Shown here piece after piece: positions 17,020-25,760 of a stretch of 46,488 bases of DNA. Source of the DNA: a virus; IMG/VR virus record IMGVR_UViG_3300028027_000084, positions 1 through 46,488 of that record; one strand, written 5' to 3'. The notes beneath the pieces were generated by a model that was not told the origin of the DNA, ran no database searches, and worked only from the letters and a program-made list of their open reading frames with translations. The position numbers were made by a program, and so were the translations under genes. The first letter of the stretch is position 1; each line of letters begins with the position of its first letter.

Positions 17020-20000
17020 ATGATAGACACATACGAAAAACTGAATACAACACTTACGCAGGTAGATTATATTGTACATTTGAGCGACGTGCATATTCGT
17101 TTGACACAGCGTCATCAAGAATACCGTGAAGTGTTTAGTAAAGTATATGAGCAAATCAAAAACACTCCACCGAACACTGTTGTAGTAAATACTGGCGATA
17201 CTTTTCATTCAAAGTGCGATCTTTCACCCGAAGCCGTTCAGTTAGCAAGCGAGTTTCTAAAGAACTGCGCCGATATTCGTCCTACTATCATTATACCAGG
17301 CAATCATGATTGCTTGCTTACCAATGTTAGTCGTTTGGATAGTATATCTCCGGTTGTAGATAATCTAGCACACAAAAATTTGTATTATCTAAAAGAAAGC
17401 AAGTTATATTCATTTGCCAACTTGCTGTTCAACAATATGTCTATCTTCGAGGATCATACTTCGTTTATCAAGATGAAGAATGTTTCCAAGAAAATCAAAA
17501 CCGAGTTTGATATAAAGATTGCTTTATATCACGGCGGCGTATTTGATGCCAAGACAGACATTGGTTATACCGTAACCAACAAGAGTATCATGAATGATAT
17601 GTTTGATGGTCATGACATGGCACTACTCGGTGACATTCATTTAGCACAAACTTTACAAGAGTATGATCGCGTAAATGAAAAACCAATAATAAGATATGCC
17701 TCTAGTTTGCTACAACAAAATCACGGCGAAGCATTACTTGGTCACGGCTTTTCGTTGTGGGATGTAAAGAACAGAGCATATAAACATATCGAAATACCAA
17801 ATGATTATGGTTATTTCACTATTGATATTGATGATGGCAAGTTGATTACAGACATAAGCACAATGCCAAAGAAGCCAAAACTTCGTGTGCGTTGTAAGGA
17901 AACAATTGCGTCCGAAGTAAAGAAGGTAATCAATGAAGTCAAAAAGACTCACGAAATCTCGGATATTATTTATATGAGAGTTGACGGCGATGACTCTGCT
18001 AGGGTCGCAAGTGTGCAAGCCGCAGCAAACTTGAGCCAAATTTCTAATGTTGAATATCAAAACAAACTTATTTCAGAATCTCTAAAAGCAAAATATCCAG
18101 ACATTATGGATGATGATACGCTTGAGTCTGTTCATAACATCAATAAAGAGTTGAACACTGATTTGAGTAAAGATGATACTTCGCGCAACATTCGTTGGAA
18201 GCCAATCAAGTTTGAGTTTAGCAATATGTTTAGTTATGGCGAAAACAATGTTATAGACTTTACAAAACTATCAGACGTATATGGATTGTTTGCGTCAAAT
18301 GCTAGTGGCAAATCGTCTCTAATGGACGCATTATGCTTTATCGCATTTGACAAGTCTGCTAAAGCATTCAAGGCAACTCATGTGATGAATTCACAAAAGA
18401 TGTCGTTTCATGGCAAGTTCACATTTGAGATAAACGATGTTCAGTATGTTATTGAACGTAAAGGTATTCGCGACAAGAAAAACAATGTAAAAGTTGATGT
18501 AAACTTCTATAAAATGGAGAAAGAAGAAAAGATTTCTCTAAATAGCGAGGCACGTCGCAGTACCAATGAAATCATTCGTGACTATATCGGCGAATATGAT
18601 GACTTTGTTTTGACCTCACTTGCTCTGCAAGGCAATCAAGGTTCATTTATTGAAATGGGTCAAACTGAACGCAAGGAGTTGTTGTCACAGTTTATTGGAC
18701 TAAATGTGTTTGATAAACTTGCTGCCAAAGGTTCCGATAGACTAAAAGAAATCACGGGCGCTATCAAAACATTCAACAAAGAAAACAATCAACAAAAGAT
18801 TGAAACCATCAAGAATGATTTGAATTTGCTTGAGTCAAAGTTGATTGACTCCAACATGCAAAAAGAACAACTTGCTATCAACAAGCAAAAGTTGGACGAT
18901 GATATTCAAGCCAATCAAATTAAGATTGTTACTCTTGAAAATGTTCCAACCAATGTTGCGGCTTTACAAAAAGAAAAGAGCGGGTTTGCAGCAAAGAATG
19001 ACCAAGCAAAGCAATCTATTGAAAAAATAGACGCGGATACATCCGAAAAGAAAAAAGAATATGCGGACGCATCGGCTAAATTAACCACATTTGCTACAGA
19101 CCTAAAAGAAAAATACGAAAAGTATAACAGTCTTTCTCGTAACAAGCAGCGTATGGAGCAAGAAATGGACAAGCTTAAGACGCTTGTTAATGAAAAGCTA
19201 AAGAAACTTGCTCACCTTGACAAGCATGAGTATGATCCAACTTGTAAGTTCTGCTGTGATAATATCTTCGTAAAAGATGCTGTGGCTACTCGTGGTAGTT
19301 TGAGCAAAGATAAAGCAGAGGCTAAAGAATTATCAGACGCATTAACAGCTATCAAAGTTGAAATAACCAATCTTGAGTCGTTTGTTCCACAATATGAAGA
19401 AAGCGTAACATTAAAAGAGCGAGTCAATACTCTCGCGGCTTTCTTGTCTAAAAAAGAACTTGAGCGGTCTAATCTAGCCAACGCCGTTGAAAAGAACAAT
19501 GCTCGTTCGGTTGAAATAGATTCTCAAATAGAACTTTACGAAAAGTCCAAAGAAGTTATTGAAAGCAACAAGATTATAGAAGCGGCTATATCCGGTTTGA
19601 GAAACGAGGCTACTACAATTACTGCAAGATTGAAGAATATCAACGCAGAATATGTTGATGCTTATAGTCGCAAAGTTTCATTGACCGACCAACTCAAGAA
19701 TATAGAAACTCAATTGATAGAGATTGAAAAATACGAAAATGATCAAGCAGCATATCAATACTATTTGACTTCTATTGGCAAAGACGGCGTTCCATATAAA
19801 ATCATATCAGACGCTATTCCAAGAATTGAGCAAGAAGTTAATAACATATTGTCACAAATCGTTGAGTTTACTATAAACATAGAAACCGACGGAAAAAATG
19901 TTAATGTATATATCAAATACGAAGATAGAAAGTGGCCGCTTGAACTATGCTCGGGTATGGAAAAGTTTGTAAGTGCGCTTGCTTTAAGAGTTGCCTTGGT

Positions 20001-20226
20001 TAATATCAGCAATCTACCACGTCCAAACTTCCTTGTTATAGACGAGGGTATGTCGGCTCTTGATGCTTCTAATATGGCAATGGTTCATTCATTATTTGAC
20101 TATATGAAGACTCATTTTGACTTTATCATTGTAATAAGTCACCTTGACGCTATGAGAGACATGGTAGACAAGCAGCTGGAAATCAAGAAAGAAAACGGGT
20201 TTAGTAAGATAGATAATACGGTTTGA
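17020..20226 (+). CDS. Mre11-Rad50 (gp47-gp46, SbcD-SbcC) single-chain fusion
   Basis: 1068 residues uniting two proteins that are separate in T4. The N-terminal nuclease (about 1-350) has D23-x-H25, G-D60-T, G-N95-H96-D97, Y-H171-G and G-D-I-H207. The ATPase begins near 395 with a Walker A-like A425-S-N-A-S-G-K431-S, where the usual first Gly is Ala. Two long coiled coils flank a zinc hook C742-K-F-C745. The ABC signature is S978-G-M-E, Walker B is L-V-I-D1008-E1009, and V-I-S-H-L-D follows. The complex resects DNA ends in recombination-dependent replication. Fusion would enforce 1:1 stoichiometry. The end of the gene is duplicated downstream. Confidence 0.93.
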   Translation: MIDTYEKLNTTLTQVDYIVHLSDVHIRLTQRHQEYREVFSKVYEQIKNTPPNTVVVNTGDTFHSKCDLSPEAVQLASEFLKNCADIRPTIIIPGNHDCLLTNVSRLDSISPVVDNLAHKNLYYLKESKLYSFANLLFNNMSIFEDHTSFIKMKNVSKKIKTEFDIKIALYHGGVFDAKTDIGYTVTNKSIMNDMFDGHDMALLGDIHLAQTLQEYDRVNEKPIIRYASSLLQQNHGEALLGHGFSLWDVKNRAYKHIEIPNDYGYFTIDIDDGKLITDISTMPKKPKLRVRCKETIASEVKKVINEVKKTHEISDIIYMRVDGDDSARVASVQAAANLSQISNVEYQNKLISESLKAKYPDIMDDDTLESVHNINKELNTDLSKDDTSRNIRWKPIKFEFSNMFSYGENNVIDFTKLSDVYGLFASNASGKSSLMDALCFIAFDKSAKAFKATHVMNSQKMSFHGKFTFEINDVQYVIERKGIRDKKNNVKVDVNFYKMEKEEKISLNSEARRSTNEIIRDYIGEYDDFVLTSLALQGNQGSFIEMGQTERKELLSQFIGLNVFDKLAAKGSDRLKEITGAIKTFNKENNQQKIETIKNDLNLLESKLIDSNMQKEQLAINKQKLDDDIQANQIKIVTLENVPTNVAALQKEKSGFAAKNDQAKQSIEKIDADTSEKKKEYADASAKLTTFATDLKEKYEKYNSLSRNKQRMEQEMDKLKTLVNEKLKKLAHLDKHEYDPTCKFCCDNIFVKDAVATRGSLSKDKAEAKELSDALTAIKVEITNLESFVPQYEESVTLKERVNTLAAFLSKKELERSNLANAVEKNNARSVEIDSQIELYEKSKEVIESNKIIEAAISGLRNEATTITARLKNINAEYVDAYSRKVSLTDQLKNIETQLIEIEKYENDQAAYQYYLTSIGKDGVPYKIISDAIPRIEQEVNNILSQIVEFTINIETDGKNVNVYIKYEDRKWPLELCSGMEKFVSALALRVALVNISNLPRPNFLVIDEGMSALDASNMAMVHSLFDYMKTHFDFIIVISHLDAMRDMVDKQLEIKKENGFSKIDNTV

Positions 20227-20237
20227 CCGATATTTAT
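20165..20237 (+). repeat. 73-bp direct repeat, copy 1
   Basis: It covers the last 19 codons and stop of the fusion gene plus the following bases including the ATATTTAT core. It is identical to copy 2 at 20537-20609 except for C20176 versus T20548, which is silent in the reading frame of the fusion gene (both Leu). Confidence 0.97.
20230..20237 (+). promoter_or_regulatory. Candidate late promoter core ATATTTAT (in repeat copy 1)
   Basis: The core ends five bases before the ATG of the 98-residue gene, leaving no room for a ribosome site, so any transcript from it would be nearly leaderless. Confidence 0.35.
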
Positions 20238-20242
20238 TATAA

Positions 20243-20539
20243 ATGAAACTAAAACAAATACTTGTTGGTTATGAAGAGGTGACTTTTACGGATGGTGAAG
20301 ATGAATTAATGGTCCATTATGATATTTCATCGGGCAAGCCTATACGAGCATATGTTTATAATGACTCCCCATTGCTAAACTTTGATTATGACGCATATGA
20401 TTTGCCCAAGAAGGGAAAAGGTTATAGATGGAAGTTTGCGCAGTCAGATAAAAATCCACTGTTTTATCATTTGGATCTACCAGAAGATAGAGTAAAAGAT
20501 TTTGTCTGGTGGATTAAACAAATGGGATATAGAAAATAG
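20243..20539 (+). CDS. 98-residue protein bounded by a direct repeat, unknown function
   Basis: Unrecognised. The protein is acidic in its first half with aromatic-rich segments (Y-D-A-Y-D-L-P, F-V-W-W-I-K-Q-M-G-Y) and no Cys. Its TAG stop is formed by the first three bases of repeat copy 2, so the gene fills almost exactly the space between the two 73-bp copies. This arrangement implies acquisition or rearrangement joined to duplication of the end of the upstream gene. There is no visible Shine-Dalgarno site. Coding reality is supported by its full-length frame and plausible composition, not by homology. Confidence 0.65.
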   Translation: MKLKQILVGYEEVTFTDGEDELMVHYDISSGKPIRAYVYNDSPLLNFDYDAYDLPKKGKGYRWKFAQSDKNPLFYHLDLPEDRVKDFVWWIKQMGYRK

Positions 20540-20609
20540 ACAAGCAGTTGGAAATCAAGAAAGAAAACGGGTTTAGTAAGATAGATAATACGGTTTGACC
20601 GATATTTAT
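20537..20609 (+). repeat. 73-bp direct repeat, copy 2
   Basis: This is a vestigial copy of the fusion gene's last codons, stop and downstream ATATTTAT core, offset 372 bp from copy 1 with one mismatch. It has no start codon of its own and forms most of the leader of the 718-residue gene. Confidence 0.97.
20602..20609 (+). promoter_or_regulatory. Candidate late promoter core ATATTTAT (in repeat copy 2)
   Basis: It ends 14 bases before the ATG at 20624. It is the duplicate of the core at 20230, so both genes kept the same upstream element. Confidence 0.45.
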
Positions 20610-20610
20610 A

Positions 20611-20628
20611 GCCATACAGGTGTATGGC
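20611..20628 (+). promoter_or_regulatory. Hairpin masking the start codon of the 718-residue gene
   Basis: GCCATAC (20611-20617) pairs perfectly with GTATGGC (20622-20628) around an AGGT loop. The ATG at 20624-20626 lies in the 3' arm and the only Shine-Dalgarno-like AGG (20618-20620) in the loop. Translational control or a site for an RNA-binding repressor is inferred. Confidence 0.5.
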
Positions 20629-22780
20629 ACAAATAATAGATACAGACCCAAATTCAAACGATTACTTCTTTGTAACCGGCCTTGTTGATAATACCTTCAA
20701 AGCCGGTAAAAATTCGTTTATAATAAATGCCACAGACCTTATTTTGGTTGGAAAACCTGTTACGGTCAATTTTTATGATGCCGACAGAAACAATATCGTT
20801 GTAAGAGAGATTGATCCAGCTAAAGTTGGTGGTATAGAGTTGGCCAAATTTGGAGATGTATATGTAGTAAATATACCAACAACATCTACTGCTGGTATAG
20901 GCAAGTTAGAAGTAAAAGGAACGGGTATAGAAGTTGGAACATATACAGGAAGTATAGCATTTTTTAACAACAAAGCATACCCTGTCAGTAATACGCAACG
21001 CTTGCCACTTATTAAAGCGCCGTCTGTTCCATCCTTTCCAGAAATAAACATTTTGTGGACAAGAAATATACTCATTAACCCCGAATCAAAAACAGAATCG
21101 GAAGTAAGATTTTTTGATTATCCATATATAAATGTTGCTCCAAAAATTTATAATGCTCCAGACTATCCAATAGCATCATATAGAATGGCATCAGGATCAT
21201 GTTCTACTATCGCAGTTGTTCCAAAAAACAATGCAGCACGTCCAACATATACCGCCGATAATCCAATATATCAATTGTATCAATCGTCCGGAGACAAGTT
21301 TACATCATCTATGGAAGGTGAAAAGATTCGTATCAAGAATCCTTATGTCAAAAATTTTACATACGCAAACTTTAGCAATAATCAAATAAAATACGAAGGC
21401 GTATTAAATACAGATTTTATTGCAACAATAGACAGAGTTGTAAATGAAACCACTTTACTTCTTAATATTCCATTTGCAACAGTTTCGGATCTTGTTGATA
21501 GAACCAACGAGGATTCTGTATATAACAGAAACAATCTTGTAGACATAAGTGGTTATACCGTAAACGACGACCCGCAAAAACAAACAACATTCTTCAAGAA
21601 AAACTTTTATGTTTTAAGTATAGCCAAAGCAGATTATGAAATTATTCACAAGTCTATACCAACATTATTATCAGAATCTGTAATAACGGGTAGTGTTATT
21701 GCAAAAAAATCGGTGGTAGATATTGAGTTGAACAACCTACGAGCATACTGCGGAAACATAGCATCATACAAAGTTTATAAGAAAAGTTTAAATAGTCCAG
21801 AATCAAAGACGTTGGTGGTGTCTGGCAAAGTAGAAGCCGACGAACATGTTGTGTCAAATAATTTCAATAATGGGTTATATAACAAAGCTGGATATTTCTT
21901 TGACCAACCACATGTAGATAGATTTTGGTTAAAGAGTGGAAGCCCAACATTTGTTCAAGATGATACTGTGTTAATAGACGGCGTAAGTGTGGGACATTCC
22001 GGAAACTCTGCTCAAACAGATTATGTAATATTTAAAGACGACACCACCGGCGCAGCTCGTTCTACAAGTTATTTAGATTATAATCTAGTAGATAAATCTT
22101 ATTGGTATGCAAAGTCAGATGCATTTTTAAATTCGGCAACTTTACCAACAGCATCATATGACAATATAGCAAATGCACCGGGGCTTTCAGCATATAGCAA
22201 TTCACAAGAAAATTTATTGAGTGGAGCAATTCATGACAGTAATCCAATCAAATTGAGAAAATCTACATTATACAATTTCTCAATGCGAGTTAGACCATCC
22301 TCTGGTAACTCGACCGAATCTAAACTGTATGTGTATTTTATCAGCGGAACATATAAGAAGATGATTGGATTGATTGACTCGACGTTCAAATATCAAACCG
22401 ACGAGTTGTATGAATTCTCTTTCTTCTGCGATGCGGAAAGATATGGAACAATCATATTTGTACCGGTTGTCGGCAATTGGTATATTTCAGCCGTTTCATT
22501 AAAGCCATACGAAAACTTGGATTATTCTATCGACTCGTTTGCTGCAAAAATTCCATTGCCAAACTCTGTGAGAAATGAGTTATTTGAAATAGAAGTCGAG
22601 CTATACGACGAATACGACCGACTGGCATATGGCGAAGGCTCGTATACATTCATACATAACAAAATATTTTCCCCACTTAAAAAACAAATATTCATCGACC
22701 CATTTGGTATTATAACCGTGGCGGGATCTAGTGGCGGTGGTAGCAGTGTTGGTGGAGACATTGACGGCGGAGGAGCATAA
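20624..22780 (+). CDS. Large tail/fibre structural protein
   Basis: 718 residues, beta-rich, with no enzyme motif. The N-terminal ~120 residues look like an immunoglobulin-like sandwich. The centre has a tract with W-T-R-N-I-L-I-N-P-E and the segment F-T-S-S-M-E-G-E-K-I-R-I-K-N-P, of a kind I associate with fibre-region proteins of large phages. Residues about 540-635 (L-R-K-S-T-L-Y-N-F-S-M-R-V-R-P, ending W-Y-I-S-A-V-S-L-K-P) look like a carbohydrate-binding jelly-roll. The C-terminus is Gly/Ser-rich. The stop is followed one base later by the fibre gene's ATG, whose ribosome site lies within this gene's end, so the two are coupled. A host-attachment role is inferred. Confidence 0.65.
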   Translation: MAQIIDTDPNSNDYFFVTGLVDNTFKAGKNSFIINATDLILVGKPVTVNFYDADRNNIVVREIDPAKVGGIELAKFGDVYVVNIPTTSTAGIGKLEVKGTGIEVGTYTGSIAFFNNKAYPVSNTQRLPLIKAPSVPSFPEINILWTRNILINPESKTESEVRFFDYPYINVAPKIYNAPDYPIASYRMASGSCSTIAVVPKNNAARPTYTADNPIYQLYQSSGDKFTSSMEGEKIRIKNPYVKNFTYANFSNNQIKYEGVLNTDFIATIDRVVNETTLLLNIPFATVSDLVDRTNEDSVYNRNNLVDISGYTVNDDPQKQTTFFKKNFYVLSIAKADYEIIHKSIPTLLSESVITGSVIAKKSVVDIELNNLRAYCGNIASYKVYKKSLNSPESKTLVVSGKVEADEHVVSNNFNNGLYNKAGYFFDQPHVDRFWLKSGSPTFVQDDTVLIDGVSVGHSGNSAQTDYVIFKDDTTGAARSTSYLDYNLVDKSYWYAKSDAFLNSATLPTASYDNIANAPGLSAYSNSQENLLSGAIHDSNPIKLRKSTLYNFSMRVRPSSGNSTESKLYVYFISGTYKKMIGLIDSTFKYQTDELYEFSFFCDAERYGTIIFVPVVGNWYISAVSLKPYENLDYSIDSFAAKIPLPNSVRNELFEIEVELYDEYDRLAYGEGSYTFIHNKIFSPLKKQIFIDPFGIITVAGSSGGGSSVGGDIDGGGA

Positions 22781-22781
22781 T

Positions 22782-25688
22782 ATGGCAAAAATACAAATAA
22801 GACGCGATACATCAACGAGATGGTCAAATGTAAATCCGATATTGTCATCTGGCGAATTCGGTTACGAGACAGACACAGGTAAATTAAAAATTGGTAATGG
22901 GTTGACTAGTTGGAATTCAGCGAGTTATTTTTCAACAGCCATAATTTCAGGCTCTGGTGATTTTACAGCCGCTTCGTCATCTTTAGCAAGTAGAATTGAA
23001 ACGGTGAGTGCGGCTAATATTGCTGCATCGGCGTCGATTGCTTCAAATTTAAATACAATACAAGGAGCGTCAACCGCAGTGTCGGCAGCATTGGCACACA
23101 ATGTTGTAGAAGTACAAAACTACGCAATTGCTGCGTCGTCTTCTATTTCTCAAAATCTTACAACTCTTGTATCGGGTCTTAATTCAACATCTTCATCATT
23201 GGCATCGGCTTTGGCTGAAAATTCTCGTTCGTTTTCTTCAAGTCTTTCAAGTTTTAGCCAAACTGTTTCTCAAAACTCGGCGTCATCTGCTGCATATATA
23301 AGTTCAATCTACGGTACGGTTACAAGTACATCATCTTCACTTGCCGCAACGGTCACTACACTTGGAACATCTATAACAAACGCCAGTTCGTCATTAGCCA
23401 GTAGTATAAGTTCAACAAATATATCTTTCACCAATAATAGTTCTTCTATGGCTGGTAGGTTTGAAACAATAACTTCTGGATTTAATTCTGCAAGTTCTTC
23501 ACTCGCTGCCTCTATTACAACAAATTATGAAACTTTTGTAAACGCAAGCTCATCTATTGCTGGAAAAGTTGAAACAATATCAACTTCGGTTACAACTAAC
23601 TCAGCTTCGTTGGCGTCTTCTATCACACATGTAGAAGGATCGGTTACAACATATAGTTCTTCGGCAGCAACAACGATGACTGGACTTTCTTCAAGAATAG
23701 ATAATAGTAGTGCATCATTGGCTGCGTCAATTACAACGACGCAAACTACATCAGTGAACTTTTCATCTTCGTTTGCTGGTAGAATTGATGTGTTACAATC
23801 GAGTTTCACCACATCAGGCTCGGCGGAAGTAATTGCTGCGGCTGCGTCAATCATCGAATCACAAGCGGCATTTGCAAATCAAAGTGCCTCGATTGCATTG
23901 GACATAAAAACAATTAGTTCGTCGCTATCTAATGCGTCAGCCTCGTTGAGTTCTGCTATAATTGAATTAAATGGTACAGTTACTACCAACAGTTCATCTG
24001 CCGCAACTAAGATGGACGGACTACAATCTTCTTTTAATACCAACAGTTCGTCGTTAGCTGCAAGTATAACGACTGTTAATGGTACTTTAACCACCGCATC
24101 ATCTTCTTTGGCCGGAAGAGTCGATGTAATGAATTCAAATATAGTAAACAACAGTGCTTCTTTAGGATCTTCTATTGCAGACACACGAAGTACATTAACC
24201 ACAACAAGCTCATCTATAGCCTCCGATGTGCGTACTTTAAATGCGGCATATCAAGGTGCATCGGCATCTCTTGCTGCCAATATTATTTCATTGAGTGGAA
24301 CAATTGTAACAAACAGCTCATCCGCCGCTATTATAATGGACAGGCTTGACAGTTCAATAACAAATAACAGTTCATCATTGGCTTCAAGTATAACCGACGT
24401 TAGTAATACAGCAACGAATGCGTCATCTTCTCTCGCTACAAGAGTATCAACACTTTCTTCTTCGGTAGGTTCTGCAAGCTCATCTCTCGCAGCAAGCATA
24501 ACAACAACCGCAACAACACTTGCCACAGTTTCTGGAAGTGTTGCTAATATTTCTGGTGAATATGGCGTAGTTGTAAATGCTGGCAAAATTACAGGATTCA
24601 AGGCACTATCCAGTCCAACAACATCTGAATTTATTGTACAGGCTGACAAGTTTCAAATTGTAAATAGTTCCGGTGGCAGCAGCAAAGCACCATTCATCGT
24701 TGAAGGTGGAGTAACATATATTGATGGTGCCGTTATTAAAAATCTTGATGCGGGTAAAATAACCGCTGGTACAATTACGGCATCTATAACAATCACGTCT
24801 CCAAAAATAACAGGTGGCGGCATAACAATAGACTCATCTATTGGCATGAGATATAAAGACGACAGTGGAGTATTTACTATAACTGGTGGAAGTGACAATG
24901 CTACCGGTGGCCAAATTGACTTGGTAGGAAACAGTTTTCCAGATGCTCGTGCCGGTATTGTTCAAATTATTGCCGGTAATGTAGGAACTGGTCATGTATT
25001 ATTAAAAACGGGCGGCGATAACATTCGATTAAAGGTTGATCATGATGGATGGATTGGAGTAAGCGAAGATATAAGAAGAATATCAAATAATGGATATACG
25101 CCAAATTTATACGATGGTGACAATTATATCAGTTTCGGATGGATAGACGGAGAGCTGAAAGCGAATATAGATAATGGTGCAGCCGTATTTGCGGTTGGTG
25201 GTGGTGGCGGTAGCGACACAAGCGGAACCAGTGGAACCAGCGGTTCGTCGGGAACATCGGGTTCTAGCGGCACGAGTGGCTATAACGGTAGTGATGGTGG
25301 ACCTGGTGCTGATGGTACAAGTGGCACTAGCGGCTATAACGGCAACGATGGCACATCCGGCACGAGTGGTTACAACGGCAGTGATGGTGGACCTGGCGCG
25401 GATGGCACAAGTGGCACTAGCGGCTATAACGGCAACGATGGCACATCCGGCACGAGTGGCTATAACGGTAGTGACGGTGGACCTGGTGCCGATGGTACAA
25501 GTGGCACGAGTGGTGAAAGCGGTTCGCCGGGCGGAGATGGTACCAGTGGCACAAGTGGCACCGACGGAGCTAAAGGCGATCCCGGCAGTATTTCGTCACC
25601 GACCGATATAACAAGTAATGGATATGACAGTGGAGCAAATCAAAGATTAGTTCATTATAATGGAACTTTATATTGGGAAACCTTCTAA
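22782..25688 (+). CDS. Tail fibre: N-terminal anchor, 18-residue-repeat stalk, J-like domain, collagen-like tract
   Basis: 968 residues. The start is the ATG after GGAGGA in the end of the previous gene; an upstream in-frame ATG at 22731 would need a long overlap. Residues 1-50 (I-Q-I-R-R-D-T, G-E-F-G-Y-E-T-D-T-G-K-L-K-I-G-N-G) match the anchor domain opening many phage fibres and major tropism determinants. Residues 66-584 are a stalk of 18-residue repeats. Then follows a region like the straight-fibre domain of lambda J-type proteins (S-E-F-I-V-Q-A-D-K-F with P-F-I-V-E-G-G). Residues 815-934 are 40 uninterrupted G-x-y triplets, and a short aromatic tip ends the protein. It is the likely receptor-contact fibre. 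Confidence 0.85.
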   Translation: MAKIQIRRDTSTRWSNVNPILSSGEFGYETDTGKLKIGNGLTSWNSASYFSTAIISGSGDFTAASSSLASRIETVSAANIAASASIASNLNTIQGASTAVSAALAHNVVEVQNYAIAASSSISQNLTTLVSGLNSTSSSLASALAENSRSFSSSLSSFSQTVSQNSASSAAYISSIYGTVTSTSSSLAATVTTLGTSITNASSSLASSISSTNISFTNNSSSMAGRFETITSGFNSASSSLAASITTNYETFVNASSSIAGKVETISTSVTTNSASLASSITHVEGSVTTYSSSAATTMTGLSSRIDNSSASLAASITTTQTTSVNFSSSFAGRIDVLQSSFTTSGSAEVIAAAASIIESQAAFANQSASIALDIKTISSSLSNASASLSSAIIELNGTVTTNSSSAATKMDGLQSSFNTNSSSLAASITTVNGTLTTASSSLAGRVDVMNSNIVNNSASLGSSIADTRSTLTTTSSSIASDVRTLNAAYQGASASLAANIISLSGTIVTNSSSAAIIMDRLDSSITNNSSSLASSITDVSNTATNASSSLATRVSTLSSSVGSASSSLAASITTTATTLATVSGSVANISGEYGVVVNAGKITGFKALSSPTTSEFIVQADKFQIVNSSGGSSKAPFIVEGGVTYIDGAVIKNLDAGKITAGTITASITITSPKITGGGITIDSSIGMRYKDDSGVFTITGGSDNATGGQIDLVGNSFPDARAGIVQIIAGNVGTGHVLLKTGGDNIRLKVDHDGWIGVSEDIRRISNNGYTPNLYDGDNYISFGWIDGELKANIDNGAAVFAVGGGGGSDTSGTSGTSGSSGTSGSSGTSGYNGSDGGPGADGTSGTSGYNGNDGTSGTSGYNGSDGGPGADGTSGTSGYNGNDGTSGTSGYNGSDGGPGADGTSGTSGESGSPGGDGTSGTSGTDGAKGDPGSISSPTDITSNGYDSGANQRLVHYNGTLYWETF
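22977..24533 (+). repeat. 54-bp-period protein repeat (fibre stalk)
   Basis: The encoded stalk has 24 units of exactly 18 residues with the pattern (S/A)-S-L-A-x-x-h near the start and a small-residue end, interrupted twice by irregular segments of 47 and 40 residues. DNA identity between units is modest, so this is an old protein-level repeat, not a recent tandem array. Confidence 0.85.
25224..25583 (+). repeat. Collagen-like triplet repeat with 90-bp tandem units
   Basis: 40 consecutive Gly-x-y codon triplets, rich in GTS, GYN and GSD. Two adjacent 90-bp units (25314-25403 and 25404-25493) encode the same 30 residues with few base changes, and a half unit precedes them. Copy-number change by recombination is likely. 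Confidence 0.88.
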
Positions 25689-25721
25689 TAAAATTTTTAT
25701 ATCTATATTTAAAAATATAGC

Positions 25722-25749
25722 TTGACAAATACATTAATGGTTATATCTT
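25722..25749 (+). promoter_or_regulatory. Sigma70-like promoter before the glycosylation genes
   Basis: TTGACA at 25722-25727 is followed after 16 bases by TATCTT (25744-25749), just upstream of the ATG at 25761. The -35 is perfect and the -10 moderate. No ATATTTAT core is present in this gap. Confidence 0.5.
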
Positions 25750-25760
25750 AACAAAAGTTT

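Noticed and set aside
20243-20539. 98-residue gene as a homing endonuclease or transposon-encoded gene
   Set aside because: No LAGLIDADG, GIY-YIG or HNH motif, no terminal inverted repeats; the flanking 73-bp copies are direct and derive from the neighbouring gene.
22731-22781. Upstream in-frame ATG for the fibre
   Set aside because: It would overlap the previous gene by 50 bases; the ATG at 22782 has a GGAGGA site and starts the typical fibre anchor domain.
22977-25583. Possible CRISPR-type or tandem DNA array
   Set aside because: The periodicity is in frame at the protein level (18 residues, then Gly-x-y), with no repeat-spacer pattern.
25174-25611. 145-residue + strand frame overlapping the collagen-like tract
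   Set aside because: It is an out-of-frame reading of the repeat (Val/Ala/Arg-rich periodicity) inside the fibre gene.
25703-25720. AT-only inverted repeat after the fibre gene as a terminator
   Set aside because: Stem is purely A-T apart from one pair, the loop is tiny and no T-run follows; in DNA this AT-rich such stems arise by chance.
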